Shown here: positions 1 through 7,910 of the stretch, in pieces
Position numbering within the stretch: position 1 is the first letter of the stretch
Layout of the letters: every line of letters begins with the position of its first letter
The notes under the pieces: generated by a model
Told to the model about the DNA's origin: nothing
The model's input: the letters and a program-made list of their open reading frames with translations, nothing else
The model's database searches: none
NCBI GenBank assembly: GCA_036563505.1
Contig: DATCMH010000022.1
Span: 124,001 to 188,000 of the forward strand
Length of the DNA: 64,000 nucleotides
DNA from: DATCMH01 sp036563505
GTDB lineage: Bacteria; Pseudomonadota; Alphaproteobacteria; Rhizobiales; Beijerinckiaceae
Direction: 5' to 3'
Translations under genes and position numbers: made by a program

Positions 1-849
1 TTCCTGCCCGCCATCGCCGCGGGCGAGATCCTGCCCACCGCCGTCTTCACCGAGCCCAACACCGGCTCCGACCTCGCGAGCCTGCGCACCCGCGCGGTCA
101 GGGACGGCGACGTCTACAAGGTCCAGGGCAACAAGACCTGGATCACCCATCCGGTCCGCGCCGACCTGATGACGATCCTCGCGCGGACGGACTCGTCCGA
201 GCCCGGCCACAAGGGCCTCTCGATCCTGCTCGCGGAGAAACCGCGCGGCACGGACGAGGAGCCCTTCCCCGTGGAGGGGCTCACCGGCGGCGAGATCGAG
301 GTGCTCGGCTATCGCGGCATGAAGGAATACGAACTCGCCTTCGACGGGTTCAAGGTGCCGGGGGAAAACCTGTTGGGCGGCGTCGAGGGCCAGGGCTTTC
401 GCCAGCTGATGCAGACCTTCGAGTCGGCCCGCATCCAGACCGCGGCCCGGGCGGTGGGCGTCGCGCAATCGGCCCTCGATCTGGGGCTTCGCTACGCCGA
501 GGAGCGGGTGCAGTTCGGCAAACCCCTGGTCGCCTTCCCGCGCGTCGCCGACAAGATCGCGATGATGGCGGTGGAGATCCACGTCGCCCGCCAGCTCACC
601 TATTTCGCCGGCCGCGCCAAGGACGAGGGCAAGCGCTGCGACCTCGAGGCCGGCATGGCCAAGCTCTACGCCGCCCGCGTCGCCTGGGCCGCCGCGGACA
701 ACGCCCTCCAGATCCACGGCGGCAACGGCTTTGCCCTGGAATACCCGGTGAGCCGGGTTTTATGCGACGCCCGTATCCTGTCGATCTTCGAGGGCGCGGC
801 CGAGATCCAAGCTCAGGTCATCGCCCGCCGCCTGCTGGAGATGCCGTGA
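1..849 (+). CDS. mcd: Methylsuccinyl-CoA dehydrogenase, 5'-truncated by window edge
   Basis: This is the C-terminal 282 residues of an acyl-CoA dehydrogenase, open to the first base of the window. It shows the FAD/substrate loop TEPNTGSDLASL near the start, the stretch GYRGMKEYELAFDGFKV, the C-terminal HGGNGFALEYPVSR segment and IFEGAAEIQ, where the glutamate after F aligns with the family's catalytic base. The wording of these motifs matches the methylsuccinyl-CoA dehydrogenase branch, which forms mesaconyl-CoA in the ethylmalonyl-CoA pathway for C2 assimilation. That assignment is from family knowledge. A family member is about 550 residues long, so roughly half is missing. A general short-chain acyl-CoA dehydrogenase is the alternative. 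Confidence 0.8.
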   Translation, partial: FLPAIAAGEILPTAVFTEPNTGSDLASLRTRAVRDGDVYKVQGNKTWITHPVRADLMTILARTDSSEPGHKGLSILLAEKPRGTDEEPFPVEGLTGGEIEVLGYRGMKEYELAFDGFKVPGENLLGGVEGQGFRQLMQTFESARIQTAARAVGVAQSALDLGLRYAEERVQFGKPLVAFPRVADKIAMMAVEIHVARQLTYFAGRAKDEGKRCDLEAGMAKLYAARVAWAAADNALQIHGGNGFALEYPVSRVLCDARILSIFEGAAEIQAQVIARRLLEMP

Positions 850-852
850 CGC

Positions 853-1283
853 GTCTCCTTCTCGTGGGAGAAGGTGCCCTCGCGCCAGCGAGGGCGGATG
901 AGGGGGGCTGGGCGTAGGCTTGGGCTGCGGCGAGCGCCCCCTCACCCCCGCTCCGCTTTGCTGCGCTCGTCGCGTCGGCCGGTGCGCCGACGCAACCCTC
1001 TCCCCTGCCGGGAGAGGAGGGACGCGCTCTGGCGTGTCGGATGAACGATCACACCTCCGAACCTCGGAGGCTCAACTCCTCTCCCTTCCGGGGAGAGGGT
1101 TTCGCCTGCATACCGGCAGGCGAAGCAAGCGCGTCAGCGCGGAGGTGAGGGGTAGCCGGGCATAAGCCCGAACGGCTCAACACACCCCCATGTCGTTCGC
1201 GGGCTCGACCCGCGAACCTCGGCGCGAAGCCACGCCCGCCCCCGAAACCGAGATGGCCGGGTCAAGCCCGGCCATGACAAGAG
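853..1283. repeat. Composite intergenic repeat R1
   Basis: The 484 bases between mcd and the next gene are filled by a mosaic of short inverted repeats. In order there is a block around CTCGCGCCAGCGAG, a block ending in CCTCTCCCCTGCCGGGAGAGG, a block with a TCGCCTG/CAGGCGA hairpin, and a block carrying TTCGCGGG..CCCGCGAA and GGCCGGGT..ACCCGGCC hairpins. The same four blocks recur in the same order, reverse-complemented, at 11053-11490. No gene is supported here. The apparent ORFs follow the palindromes and have no recognisable protein features. Confidence 0.85.
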
Positions 1284-1333
1284 CGGTAATGTCAGGACAG
1301 GCCCGTACCGGCCTCTTGCTCAGCCCCGAAGTC

Positions 1334-1519
1334 TCACTTCGTGATCTTCACCGAGACGGGATCGCTCGTCGGGAACGTCTCTTCAAGCGCGTGGTCGAGC
1401 TTGTCGTCGAGGTTCTCCTGCGAGTTCTCGGGCAGGTGCTTGTCCGTCTCGGTGCCGCCGTCCTGGCGGAAGCCGTCGCCGTCGTGGACCGGGGTGCTCT
1501 TCGTCTTCGGATCGCTCAT
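1334..1519 (-). CDS. Small conserved hypothetical protein (61 aa)
   Basis: A short acidic, hydrophilic protein with no membrane segment. Its C-terminal half LDDKLDHALEETFPTSDPV resembles the ALEETFPASDP motif of many small proteobacterial proteins of unknown function, some of them stress-induced. The start is set by AAGGAG eight bases upstream of the ATG at 1519. A longer reading frame back to 1609 is rejected because it has no ribosome binding site and an Arg/Pro-rich, non-conserved N-terminus. It lies between repeat R1 and the terminator of the DUF4142 gene. No specific role can be assigned. Confidence 0.7.
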   Translation of the reverse strand: MSDPKTKSTPVHDGDGFRQDGGTETDKHLPENSQENLDDKLDHALEETFPTSDPVSVKITK

Positions 1520-1621
1520 CGCGTCGGCTCCTTGTCTCGTCCGTTCGTCACGGGCGCCCGGCGCCCTTCGTTCGGAGGGGACAACGCGCGAGGGCGTCAT
1601 CCGCCGCACTCAAGATCAATG

Positions 1622-1648
1622 AAAAGGCCGGGGCTCAACGCCCCGGCC
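1622..1648 (-). terminator. Rho-independent terminator of the DUF4142 gene
   Basis: An 8-bp perfect stem, GGCCGGGG (1626-1633) with CCCCGGCC (1641-1648), has a 7-base loop and is followed on the minus strand by four T (AAAA at 1622-1625). It lies directly downstream of the leftward DUF4142 gene. Confidence 0.75.
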
Positions 1649-1672
1649 TCGACCTCATGGCTTGCCGCCGCG

Positions 1673-2326
1673 TCAGCCGCGGCGCAGCTCCGTCTCGATC
1701 TCCTGCAGGAGCGCGAGGTGCTCCTTGATCTGCCCGCGGGCGAGCTTGGCGATACCCGCGTGCTCGCGGTTCTTGCCGGCCCTCAGGTAGGTCTCCTGAA
1801 TGTCCAGGAGCTCCCGGTGGCCCATGATCTGGCCCTGGACGTATTCGCGGTCGAACTCCGCGCCGGCCTTCGCCTGCTGGAGCTTGCGCACCATCTCCTG
1901 CGCGCCCTGATCCATGCCCGGCACCACGGCGGGGACGGACGCGCCGGCCTGCGCCGCGCTGGAGCCCGTGGTCATCGCGGCCGTGCTGCCCCGGCTCGCG
2001 GCCTCGGTCGCGGCCGTGCTCATCGTGTCCTGCATGGATTTCAGGACTTCGGAGATGGTCTGCTGCTCCGCCGTCTCGAAGCCGGCGAACTGCTTGACGC
2101 GCGGGTTCTGCGCCTTGCCCTCGGCGATCTTGCTCGTCTCCAAGGACATCATGCCGGCGCGCATGGTGCGCAGCATGTGATCCATCTCGGCCTGGCTGAC
2201 CTGGTTCATCGGGTCGGCCGGGGAGGTGCGGGGGCCGGGCGGATTGGCCTGACCCTGCATCGACTGGGCAAGTGCAGGACCCGCGGCAAAGGCGGCGAAG
2301 GCCGCAAGGGCGTGGCGTCGATCCAT
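1673..2326 (-). CDS. Exported DUF4142-like protein
   Basis: A protein of 217 residues. The N-terminus MDRRHALAAFAAFAAGPALAQ is a signal peptide with a predicted cut after ALAQ, so the product should be periplasmic. The mature part is helical. It has an N-terminal segment rich in Met/Glu and paired helices spanning roughly residues 60-215, interrupted by an Ala/Ser/Thr-rich linker around 100-130. This resembles DUF4142, a ferritin-like four-helix family of unknown function often linked to stress in alphaproteobacteria. The start at 2326 is chosen for the AGGGAGA site upstream. The 13-residue longer frame lacks one. Confidence 0.7.
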   Translation of the reverse strand: MDRRHALAAFAAFAAGPALAQSMQGQANPPGPRTSPADPMNQVSQAEMDHMLRTMRAGMMSLETSKIAEGKAQNPRVKQFAGFETAEQQTISEVLKSMQDTMSTAATEAASRGSTAAMTTGSSAAQAGASVPAVVPGMDQGAQEMVRKLQQAKAGAEFDREYVQGQIMGHRELLDIQETYLRAGKNREHAGIAKLARGQIKEHLALLQEIETELRRG

Positions 2327-2483
2327 GGTGTTCTCCCTGAAGCGTCTCTCAGGCGCCGAAGCCACGGCGCGCGGCGGCCCGCACCGAAGGGCGCGGCCGC
2401 ACGGGGCTAACGCCGATCGGACTCCAGGGGTCCGGGATGGGCGCCTGCGACGTTTCGAGGCGGCCGCCGTCTGCCGGGATGCG

Positions 2484-2597
2484 TCAGCAGAAATTGTCCA
2501 TCACGACGATGAGATGGCCGTCCCGGGCGTCCTGCGTGCGCGAGGGGGCGGGGCCGACCCGAACGAGCCCGAGACGGGCGAGCAGTCTCGCGATCAT
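2484..2597 (-). CDS. Possible 37-aa protein
   Basis: A 37-codon frame starts with ATG at 2597, preceded by a good GGAGG site (CCGGAGGACGCTCACC). The N-terminus MIARLLARLGLVRVG is amphipathic and the tail ends in VVMDNFC. It sits in the 370-base gap between the leftward DUF4142 gene and the rightward regulator gene. Nothing else in that gap was recognised. Short length and lack of a known family make this tentative. Confidence 0.3.
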   Translation of the reverse strand: MIARLLARLGLVRVGPAPSRTQDARDGHLIVVMDNFC

Positions 2598-2696
2598 GGT
2601 GAGCGTCCTCCGGCCATCATATCCGTGTTCTGACGCACGCCGGGCCGTGCGGCGAGGTGCAACGACTCCCGTGCTCTTGCAGGGAGGAATGGTTCG

Positions 2697-3737
2697 ATGC
2701 ATGGTCAGGTGCAAAACGATGCAAGGAAGGGCATGTCAAACCTCGCGCCAAACGCTGCGCCAAGTCTCGCGCCGCGCGTCCCAGCCTCGGAAAGCGATTT
2801 CAGCGCCAAGCTCGCGCTCGCGCTCAAGATGGCCAACATGAGCCGGGGCGGCCTTGCCGCAGCGGCCGGGGTGGATAAATCCCTCGTCGGCCGCTGGGTG
2901 CGCGGCCTCGTGCGGCCGACCGATCACAATCTGAGCCTCGTCACCGACGTGCTTCGGGCCCGGCTCCCGGGCTTCACGCGGCTCGCCTGGGATCTTGGCA
3001 TGCCGGATTTCGCGGCGACGATCGGCGCCCCGATCCTGTTGCCCGACGCGGCGCCGCGCGCGGAAAGCCGGGACGAGGCGGGCGGGATCGCCCTGCCGCA
3101 ATCGCTGGCCCGCAGCCGGATCGAGGTGAGCCGCGAGGGCTGCGCCTATCCCGGCACCTATGTGGGCTTTCGCCTCGCCTTCAAGAACACGGGCGACCTG
3201 ACGAGCGAGATCGTCTCGATCTGGCGCGAGGGCGATCGGCTGTTCTTTCGGCAATACGGCGCGGCCTTCACCCACGAAGGGGAGGCGCTGCTCCTGCGCA
3301 ACCAGCTCCACCTCATCGGCGAGGAGAACGAGCGGGTCAACGGCCTCTACTTCGTGGTGCTCAACGGGGTGAGCGGCGAGCGGGCGCTGCGGCTCGACGG
3401 CGTCTTCTGCACCGTCTTCGGCGACAAGCTGCACACCCCGAGCGCGACCCTGATCGTCTACGAACGCGTCCTCGACGCGGGCGCGAACGGCTCCTTGGCC
3501 GATCCGGCGCAACTCGCCATGCTCCACGCGAGCCTGCGCCACCATCAGGATGAAGGCCGGTTGCGCGAGCTCGCGGGGCCGCAGATCGAGAAAGCTTTGC
3601 GCGCCCGCCTCGGGGCCGATGACGCCGACCACGTGCTCCGGGCGCCGGCCCATCGCTCCTTGTCGGTGAGCGAGCTCGACGCGACCCCTTGCGTCTACGA
3701 GCACATGCGGGAGCTCCGGAGCCGGCTTGGAGTGTAA
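2697..3737 (+). CDS. HTH-domain transcriptional regulator of unknown target
   Basis: A protein of 346 residues. Residues about 34-75 form an XRE-like helix-turn-helix: LALKMANMSRGGLAAAAGV followed by the recognition helix DKSLVGRWVRG, then a segment like those used for repeated DNA contacts. The remainder (about 120-346) has no domain I recognise. It is mixed alpha/beta and may be a sensor. The start at 2697 lies eight bases after AGGGAGGA. A second Met at residue 13 is possible. The gene ends facing the chemoreceptor gene, with palindromic repeat R4 between them. It could be a cytosolic stress or metabolite regulator, but nothing in the context identifies a ligand. Confidence 0.65.
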   Translation: MHGQVQNDARKGMSNLAPNAAPSLAPRVPASESDFSAKLALALKMANMSRGGLAAAAGVDKSLVGRWVRGLVRPTDHNLSLVTDVLRARLPGFTRLAWDLGMPDFAATIGAPILLPDAAPRAESRDEAGGIALPQSLARSRIEVSREGCAYPGTYVGFRLAFKNTGDLTSEIVSIWREGDRLFFRQYGAAFTHEGEALLLRNQLHLIGEENERVNGLYFVVLNGVSGERALRLDGVFCTVFGDKLHTPSATLIVYERVLDAGANGSLADPAQLAMLHASLRHHQDEGRLRELAGPQIEKALRARLGADDADHVLRAPAHRSLSVSELDATPCVYEHMRELRSRLGV

Positions 3738-3772
3738 AAATCTGGCCTGAATAGGTGGCTGATCCTATCTCG

Positions 3773-3887
3773 CACCTCATCCTGAGGTGCGAGGGCGAAG
3801 CCTGAGCCTCGAAGGAGGGCTCCAGGACCGTCTACGCCGCTGGAGCCCTCCTTCGAGGGCGCTGGCGCGCCGCCTCAGGATGAGGTG
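3773..3887. repeat. Nested palindromic repeat R4 between convergent genes
   Basis: The outer arms CACCTCATCCTGAGG (3773-3787) and its complement (3873-3887) pair perfectly over 15 bases. The inner arms CCTCGAAGGAGGGCTCCAG (3807-3825) and complement (3840-3858) pair perfectly over 19 bases around a 14-base loop. It lies between convergent genes and could act as a bidirectional terminator or mRNA stabiliser. Confidence 0.85.
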
Positions 3888-3959
3888 GGTGATGGGTCGG
3901 CCGTCCGCTCCGGCCAGCGTCTTCGGCCGGTTGACGGGGAGCAGGCTCGGCGTTCCGCC

Positions 3960-5936
3960 TCAAGCCGCCTTCACCTCGGCCAGGAAGGAAACGACCTCCT
4001 GGTTGAGGTTGACCGAGTGGCCCGCGAGCTCCTTCGCTGCCCCGAGCACCTGAGCCGCCGCGGCGCCCGTCTCGCCAGCGCCCTGACGGACCTCGCGGAT
4101 GGCGCCCGTCACGGCCTCGGTGCCCCGCGCGGCTTCCTGAACGTTGCGGGCGATCTCGCCCGTCGCCGCGCCCTGCTCCTCCACGGCCGCCGCGACGCTG
4201 GCCGCCGTCGACGACATCTCCGCGATGATCGCCCCGATCTCGCGCACCGCCTCGACGGCGCCCAAGGTGGTCTGCTGAATCGCCACGATCTGACCCGAGA
4301 TCTCCTCGGTGGCCTTCGTGGTCTGGCCGGCCAGCGCCTTCACCTCGGAGGCCACTACGGCAAAACCCTTGCCCGCCTCGCCGGCCCGGGCCGCCTCGAT
4401 CGTGGCGTTGAGCGCGAGGAGGTTGGTTTGCGCCGCGATGGAGTTGATGAGCGCCACGACGTCGCCGATCTTCTGGGCGCCCACCGACAGTTCCTGCATC
4501 GTCGCGTCCGTGCTCTGCGCCTTGGCGACGGCGCGGGCCGCAGTTGCGGAGGTTTGGCCCATTTGGCCGGCGATCTCCCGCACGGAGATCGACAATTCCT
4601 CGGTCGCGGCCGCCACCGTCTGGACGTTGGCCGAGGTCTGCTCCGCCGCGCCGGCGACGTTGACCGTCTGTCCGGAGGTGTCCTGTGCGATCCGGCTCAT
4701 GGATTGCGCCGTCGCCTCCATCTCGGTTGCCGCCGAGGAGAGGCTCTGCGTGAGCGACGAGACGCTCGCCTCGAAGCGGCGGGTCAGCGCATCGACGGCC
4801 TGGGCCCGGCGCATCTTGGCCGCGTTCTCCTGAGCCATCGCGGCATCCGCCTCGCGCTTGGCGATCAACCCGTCCTTGAACACCTGGACCGACCGGGCCA
4901 TGGCGCCGACCTCGTCGCGGCGGACCTGGTCCGGCACCGTGACGGCGAGATCCTCGGCCGCAAGCCGCCCCATGATCCCGTTCAGGCGCAGGATCGGGGC
5001 GGCCAGCGCCCGGCCGATGAGGAAGGCCAGGATCGCGAGAAGCCCGATGCTCGCGCCGATCGCTCCCCACATCATGCGCGCCGTCGCGGCCCGCTCACCC
5101 TTGATGGCGACTTCGGCCGCCCGCGACCGCGCCTCGACGGCTTTGGCCACCTCGCCGACGATGGGGTCGATGGCGGCATAAGCCTCCGACAAAGCCTTGG
5201 CGGTCGCGGCGAGCTCCACCTTGACCGCCGCGAACGTCGCGAAGTCCCGCTGGTAGGCTGCGAGCAGCCGCTTGATCTCCTCGAAGGCGGATCCGGTCAG
5301 CGAGGAGGTGTCGAGAGCCTTCAGGAGCTCCTTGGCGCTCTTGTCGAGCTCGGCGACGTAGCGCGGCGTGCCGCGCAGGATGAAGTCCTTCTCGTGCCGG
5401 CGCATCGTCAGCATCAGGGCCGTGAGGCGCAGCTCGTCGGCTTCCTTCAGCTTCGTTTCGATGGCGTGAACCGAGCCGCGCAGCGTTCCCTGCAGGCCGT
5501 TGTTCTCGGTCAGCCCGAGCTTGCGCTCGAGCTCGACGGTCTTGGCGAAATGTCCGACATAGGCGCCAAAGCCGTCCCCGATCGCCGCGACCTTGCCCTG
5601 AAGGGCGGCCAGCTCCGGCAGGCGGACGAGGAGGGGGCTCAGTCGGCCGAGCTCGCGCCGCGCTTCCTCGACGAATTTGGCGTGACGGTCCGCGTATCGC
5701 TCCTCACGCCGCAGCAGAAAATCCTTCTCGGCGCGGCGCGCCTCCAAGAGCTGCTCGTTCAGGCGGCCATTGGCCTGAAGAAGCTCCTGGGCCACGTCGG
5801 CCTCAGCCTGGTAGCGCCCGATGGAGGCCTGCCCGAGGGCATAGATGCCGCCGACGAAGAGGAGGCTTGCGACGGCGATGATGCCGATCCAGGCGATCTG
5901 CATCCTCAGGCCGAACCGCGACAGGAGCGCCGACAT
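3960..5936 (-). CDS. Methyl-accepting chemotaxis protein with HBM-like sensor
   Basis: A 658-residue inner-membrane receptor. TM1 spans about 12-34 and TM2 about 288-312, followed by a HAMP domain (about 312-365) and a cytoplasmic signalling domain with an intact hairpin tip, NLLALNATIEAARAGEAGKG. The periplasmic part is all helical and has two similar motifs, EKDFLLRREERY (about 70-81) and EKDFILRGTPRY (about 182-193). These are typical of helical bimodular domains, which bind small organic acids or similar ligands in characterised receptors. It should pass ligand occupancy to CheA/CheW. No che genes lie nearby. It is monocistronic, ending at repeat R4. Confidence 0.9.
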   Translation of the reverse strand: MSALLSRFGLRMQIAWIGIIAVASLLFVGGIYALGQASIGRYQAEADVAQELLQANGRLNEQLLEARRAEKDFLLRREERYADRHAKFVEEARRELGRLSPLLVRLPELAALQGKVAAIGDGFGAYVGHFAKTVELERKLGLTENNGLQGTLRGSVHAIETKLKEADELRLTALMLTMRRHEKDFILRGTPRYVAELDKSAKELLKALDTSSLTGSAFEEIKRLLAAYQRDFATFAAVKVELAATAKALSEAYAAIDPIVGEVAKAVEARSRAAEVAIKGERAATARMMWGAIGASIGLLAILAFLIGRALAAPILRLNGIMGRLAAEDLAVTVPDQVRRDEVGAMARSVQVFKDGLIAKREADAAMAQENAAKMRRAQAVDALTRRFEASVSSLTQSLSSAATEMEATAQSMSRIAQDTSGQTVNVAGAAEQTSANVQTVAAATEELSISVREIAGQMGQTSATAARAVAKAQSTDATMQELSVGAQKIGDVVALINSIAAQTNLLALNATIEAARAGEAGKGFAVVASEVKALAGQTTKATEEISGQIVAIQQTTLGAVEAVREIGAIIAEMSSTAASVAAAVEEQGAATGEIARNVQEAARGTEAVTGAIREVRQGAGETGAAAAQVLGAAKELAGHSVNLNQEVVSFLAEVKAA

Positions 5937-6175
5937 CGTCTTCCCCCAGAGGCATTCTTGTTGTTTCAGTGAGCTAGTGTTGCCGGCGAATGATTTTCAT
6001 CAAGTTAAGCGCGAATCATCGCGATCGCCCCGAGTCCGGGCTGCCTCGGCCTGTTTCCGAACCCGCAAGTTGAAGCAGTTGCTTGCAGCCGTCGCGCGAT
6101 GATGTCCTGCGGGACTGGATCGCGAGACCCGATCGGCTTAGTCGAGCGCTCGCCCCCATCCCCGACCAGGACGCC

Positions 6176-6913
6176 GTGCCCCGTTACAAGCTCATCATCG
6201 AATACGACGGCACGCCGTTCTCCGGCTGGCAGCATCAAGCCAACGGACGCTCGGTGCAGGAGGCGGTCGAGACGGCGCTCGCCCGCTGGGTGGGGCAGCC
6301 CGTGCGGCTCCACTGCGCCGGCCGCACCGATGCCGGCGTCCACGCGACCCACCAGGTCGCCCATGTCGACCTCGACCGCGAGGTCCGCACGGACACGGTG
6401 CGCGACGCCACCAACGCCCATCTGCGGCCCGAGCCCGTGGCGATCCTCTCCGCGGAGGCGGTGCCGGACGGCTTTCACGCCCGCCTCTCGGCCAAGAAGC
6501 GGCTTTACGTCTACCGCATCCTGAACCGCCGCGCCCCGCCCGGCCTCGACCAGACCCGGGTCTGGCACGTGCCCTGGGCCCTCGACGCCGCCGTGATGCA
6601 GGAGGCGGCGAGCGTCCTCGTCGGCCGGCACGACTTCACCACCTTCCGCGCCGCGGAGTGCCAGGGGCGCACTCCGATCAAGACCCTCGACCGCCTCGAC
6701 GTGGAGCGCGAGGGCGACGAGATCCGGGTCCACGCCGCCTCGCGATCCTTCCTCCATCACCAGGTGCGCTCGATGGTCGGCACGATCATGCTGCCCGGTG
6801 CCGGGCGCTGGCGGGTGGAGCAGGCGCGGGAGGCGCTCGAAGCGCGCGACCGGGCGCGCTGCGGGCCGGTGGCGCCAGCCGCCGGGCTCTACCTGTGCGG
6901 GGTGGAGTACTAA
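6176..6913 (+). CDS. truA: tRNA pseudouridine(38-40) synthase
   Basis: A protein of 245 residues that isomerises uridines 38-40 in the tRNA anticodon arm. The catalytic aspartate sits in CAGRTDAGVHATHQ. The family hallmarks YKLIIEYDGTPFSGWQ at the N-terminus and SFLHHQVRSMVGT near the C-terminus are present. I place the start at the GTG at 6176 (M-P-R-Y-K-L), the usual N-terminus of alphaproteobacterial TruA. The frame is open a further 31 codons upstream, but that part is not TruA-like. fmt and def, its frequent neighbours, are absent here. The gene overlaps nothing and converges with a membrane-protein gene one base away. Confidence 0.95.
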   Translation: MPRYKLIIEYDGTPFSGWQHQANGRSVQEAVETALARWVGQPVRLHCAGRTDAGVHATHQVAHVDLDREVRTDTVRDATNAHLRPEPVAILSAEAVPDGFHARLSAKKRLYVYRILNRRAPPGLDQTRVWHVPWALDAAVMQEAASVLVGRHDFTTFRAAECQGRTPIKTLDRLDVEREGDEIRVHAASRSFLHHQVRSMVGTIMLPGAGRWRVEQAREALEARDRARCGPVAPAAGLYLCGVEY

Positions 6914-6914
6914 G

Positions 6915-7505
6915 TCAGAGCGCGAGTGCGTCGACCGTCCCGGCGATCAGGGCGTAGAGACCGCCCGCGAGCGCGACGATGAGAGCCGCGATCCCCCCTG
7001 AGACCTGCAGCGTCGCCTTCGTCGCGAACCAATGCGCCTGGGCAAGCAGGATGCTGAACGCCAGCCCGAAGAAGGCCGCGTGGCCGGGCATCGCCCAGCC
7101 GACGACGAGGAGGAAGGCCGGCACGGACAGAACGAGGAGCGCGATGGCGATGAGCCAGTTCGTGACGATGACGAAGGGCACGTAGCGGCCGCCGAGCTCA
7201 AGGCGCCGCGCGACCCCGATCATGGCGAGCGGCAAAGCGAGAAAGAGGCTGATCTGCCCCGCCGCGACGGCGAGCGTAATGCCGTCGAGGCCGATGAGCG
7301 GTGAGGCTCCAAGGGGCAAACCAGCCCGGGAGCGCTCGAGGGCGACCGCGATCACGAAGGCGGGCAGGGTCAGCCAGATCGCCGAGAAGGAACGCCAGAA
7401 GCCCGCCTCCGTCATGTCGAAGGATTTCAGCCCTTCGACGCGGCGGTGGAGCAGGTCCACCGCGCCGCGGAATGACCGGGACACCTCGTCGGCCGTGACG
7501 ATCAT
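6915..7505 (-). CDS. Multi-pass membrane protein, unknown function
   Basis: A protein of 196 residues. A short soluble N-terminus, with the acidic/basic segment RSFRGAVDLLHRRVEGLKSFDMTE cut here for length, precedes about five hydrophobic helices: around 42-56, 73-98, 108-135, 138-158 and 172-194. No catalytic or transporter signature is visible. Similar unnamed proteins occur in Rhizobiales. A degenerate EcfG-like promoter (GGAAC-N16-GGTT) lies upstream at 7574-7550 on the minus strand but has a mismatch in the -10. The gene converges with truA. Confidence 0.6.
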   Translation of the reverse strand: MIVTADEVSRSFRGAVDLLHRRVEGLKSFDMTEAGFWRSFSAIWLTLPAFVIAVALERSRAGLPLGASPLIGLDGITLAVAAGQISLFLALPLAMIGVARRLELGGRYVPFVIVTNWLIAIALLVLSVPAFLLVVGWAMPGHAAFFGLAFSILLAQAHWFATKATLQVSGGIAALIVALAGGLYALIAGTVDALAL

Positions 7506-7673
7506 GACGCCACCTTCGCTCAGGAACGATGGGCTCTTGCCCGTCTGGCAACCCGGCGCCGCATCGTTCGTTCCAGCTTGACCTTAACAGCCTACGCCTT
7601 TCGTCGTAGATCACAAGTCGAAGGCGGCGGGGCGGATGGCTGGTGTAGGCCTGTCCCGATAGGGAGTTCAGCG

Positions 7674-7910
7674 ATGGCCATGCGGTGCAAAGTGTTGGTG
7701 ATGGGTTTGGCCGGGCTGACTTTGGGCGGCTGCGCCCAGCTCCAGCGGGTGGAGGGCGTGTTCCCCGCCGAGCAGCTACCGCCGCCCCCGTCCGAGACGC
7801 GGGCCGCGCCGCCTCGGTCCCGTCAGTCTGCCGCGCCGGCGACTCCGGCAAACCCCGCCGCCGCGCCGCGCGGCGAGGGGCGTACCCCCCTTAAGGTGCC
7901 AGGACGCTAG
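7674..7910 (+). CDS. Small Pro/Ala-rich lipoprotein
   Basis: A protein of 78 residues. Signal sequence MAMRCKVLVMGLAGLTLGGC ends in a lipobox (L-G-G-C), so the cysteine at position 20 should be lipidated and the protein anchored to a membrane. The mature part is short, rich in Pro, Ala and Arg, and probably disordered. The start is set by AGGGAG seven bases upstream. Its stop codon shares bases with the stop codon of the convergent hutU gene in a CTAG tetranucleotide. Function unknown. Confidence 0.65.
   Translation: MAMRCKVLVMGLAGLTLGGCAQLQRVEGVFPAEQLPPPPSETRAAPPRSRQSAAPATPANPAAAPRGEGRTPLKVPGR

Noticed and set aside
1190..2410. Long rightward ORF across repeat R1 and opposite the DUF4142 gene
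   Set aside because: It is antisense to two better supported genes, is built on palindromes, and is Arg/Ala/Leu-rich in the way GC-rich antisense frames are.
3885..5972. 695-residue rightward ORF opposite the chemoreceptor
   Set aside because: It is the antisense shadow of an obvious MCP gene with intact motifs. It has no domain of its own.
7550..7574. EcfG-like promoter GGAAC-N16-GGTT upstream of the membrane-protein gene
   Set aside because: The -10 has a mismatch at its first base (G for C), and no supporting context links the gene to stress. It was kept only as a remark.
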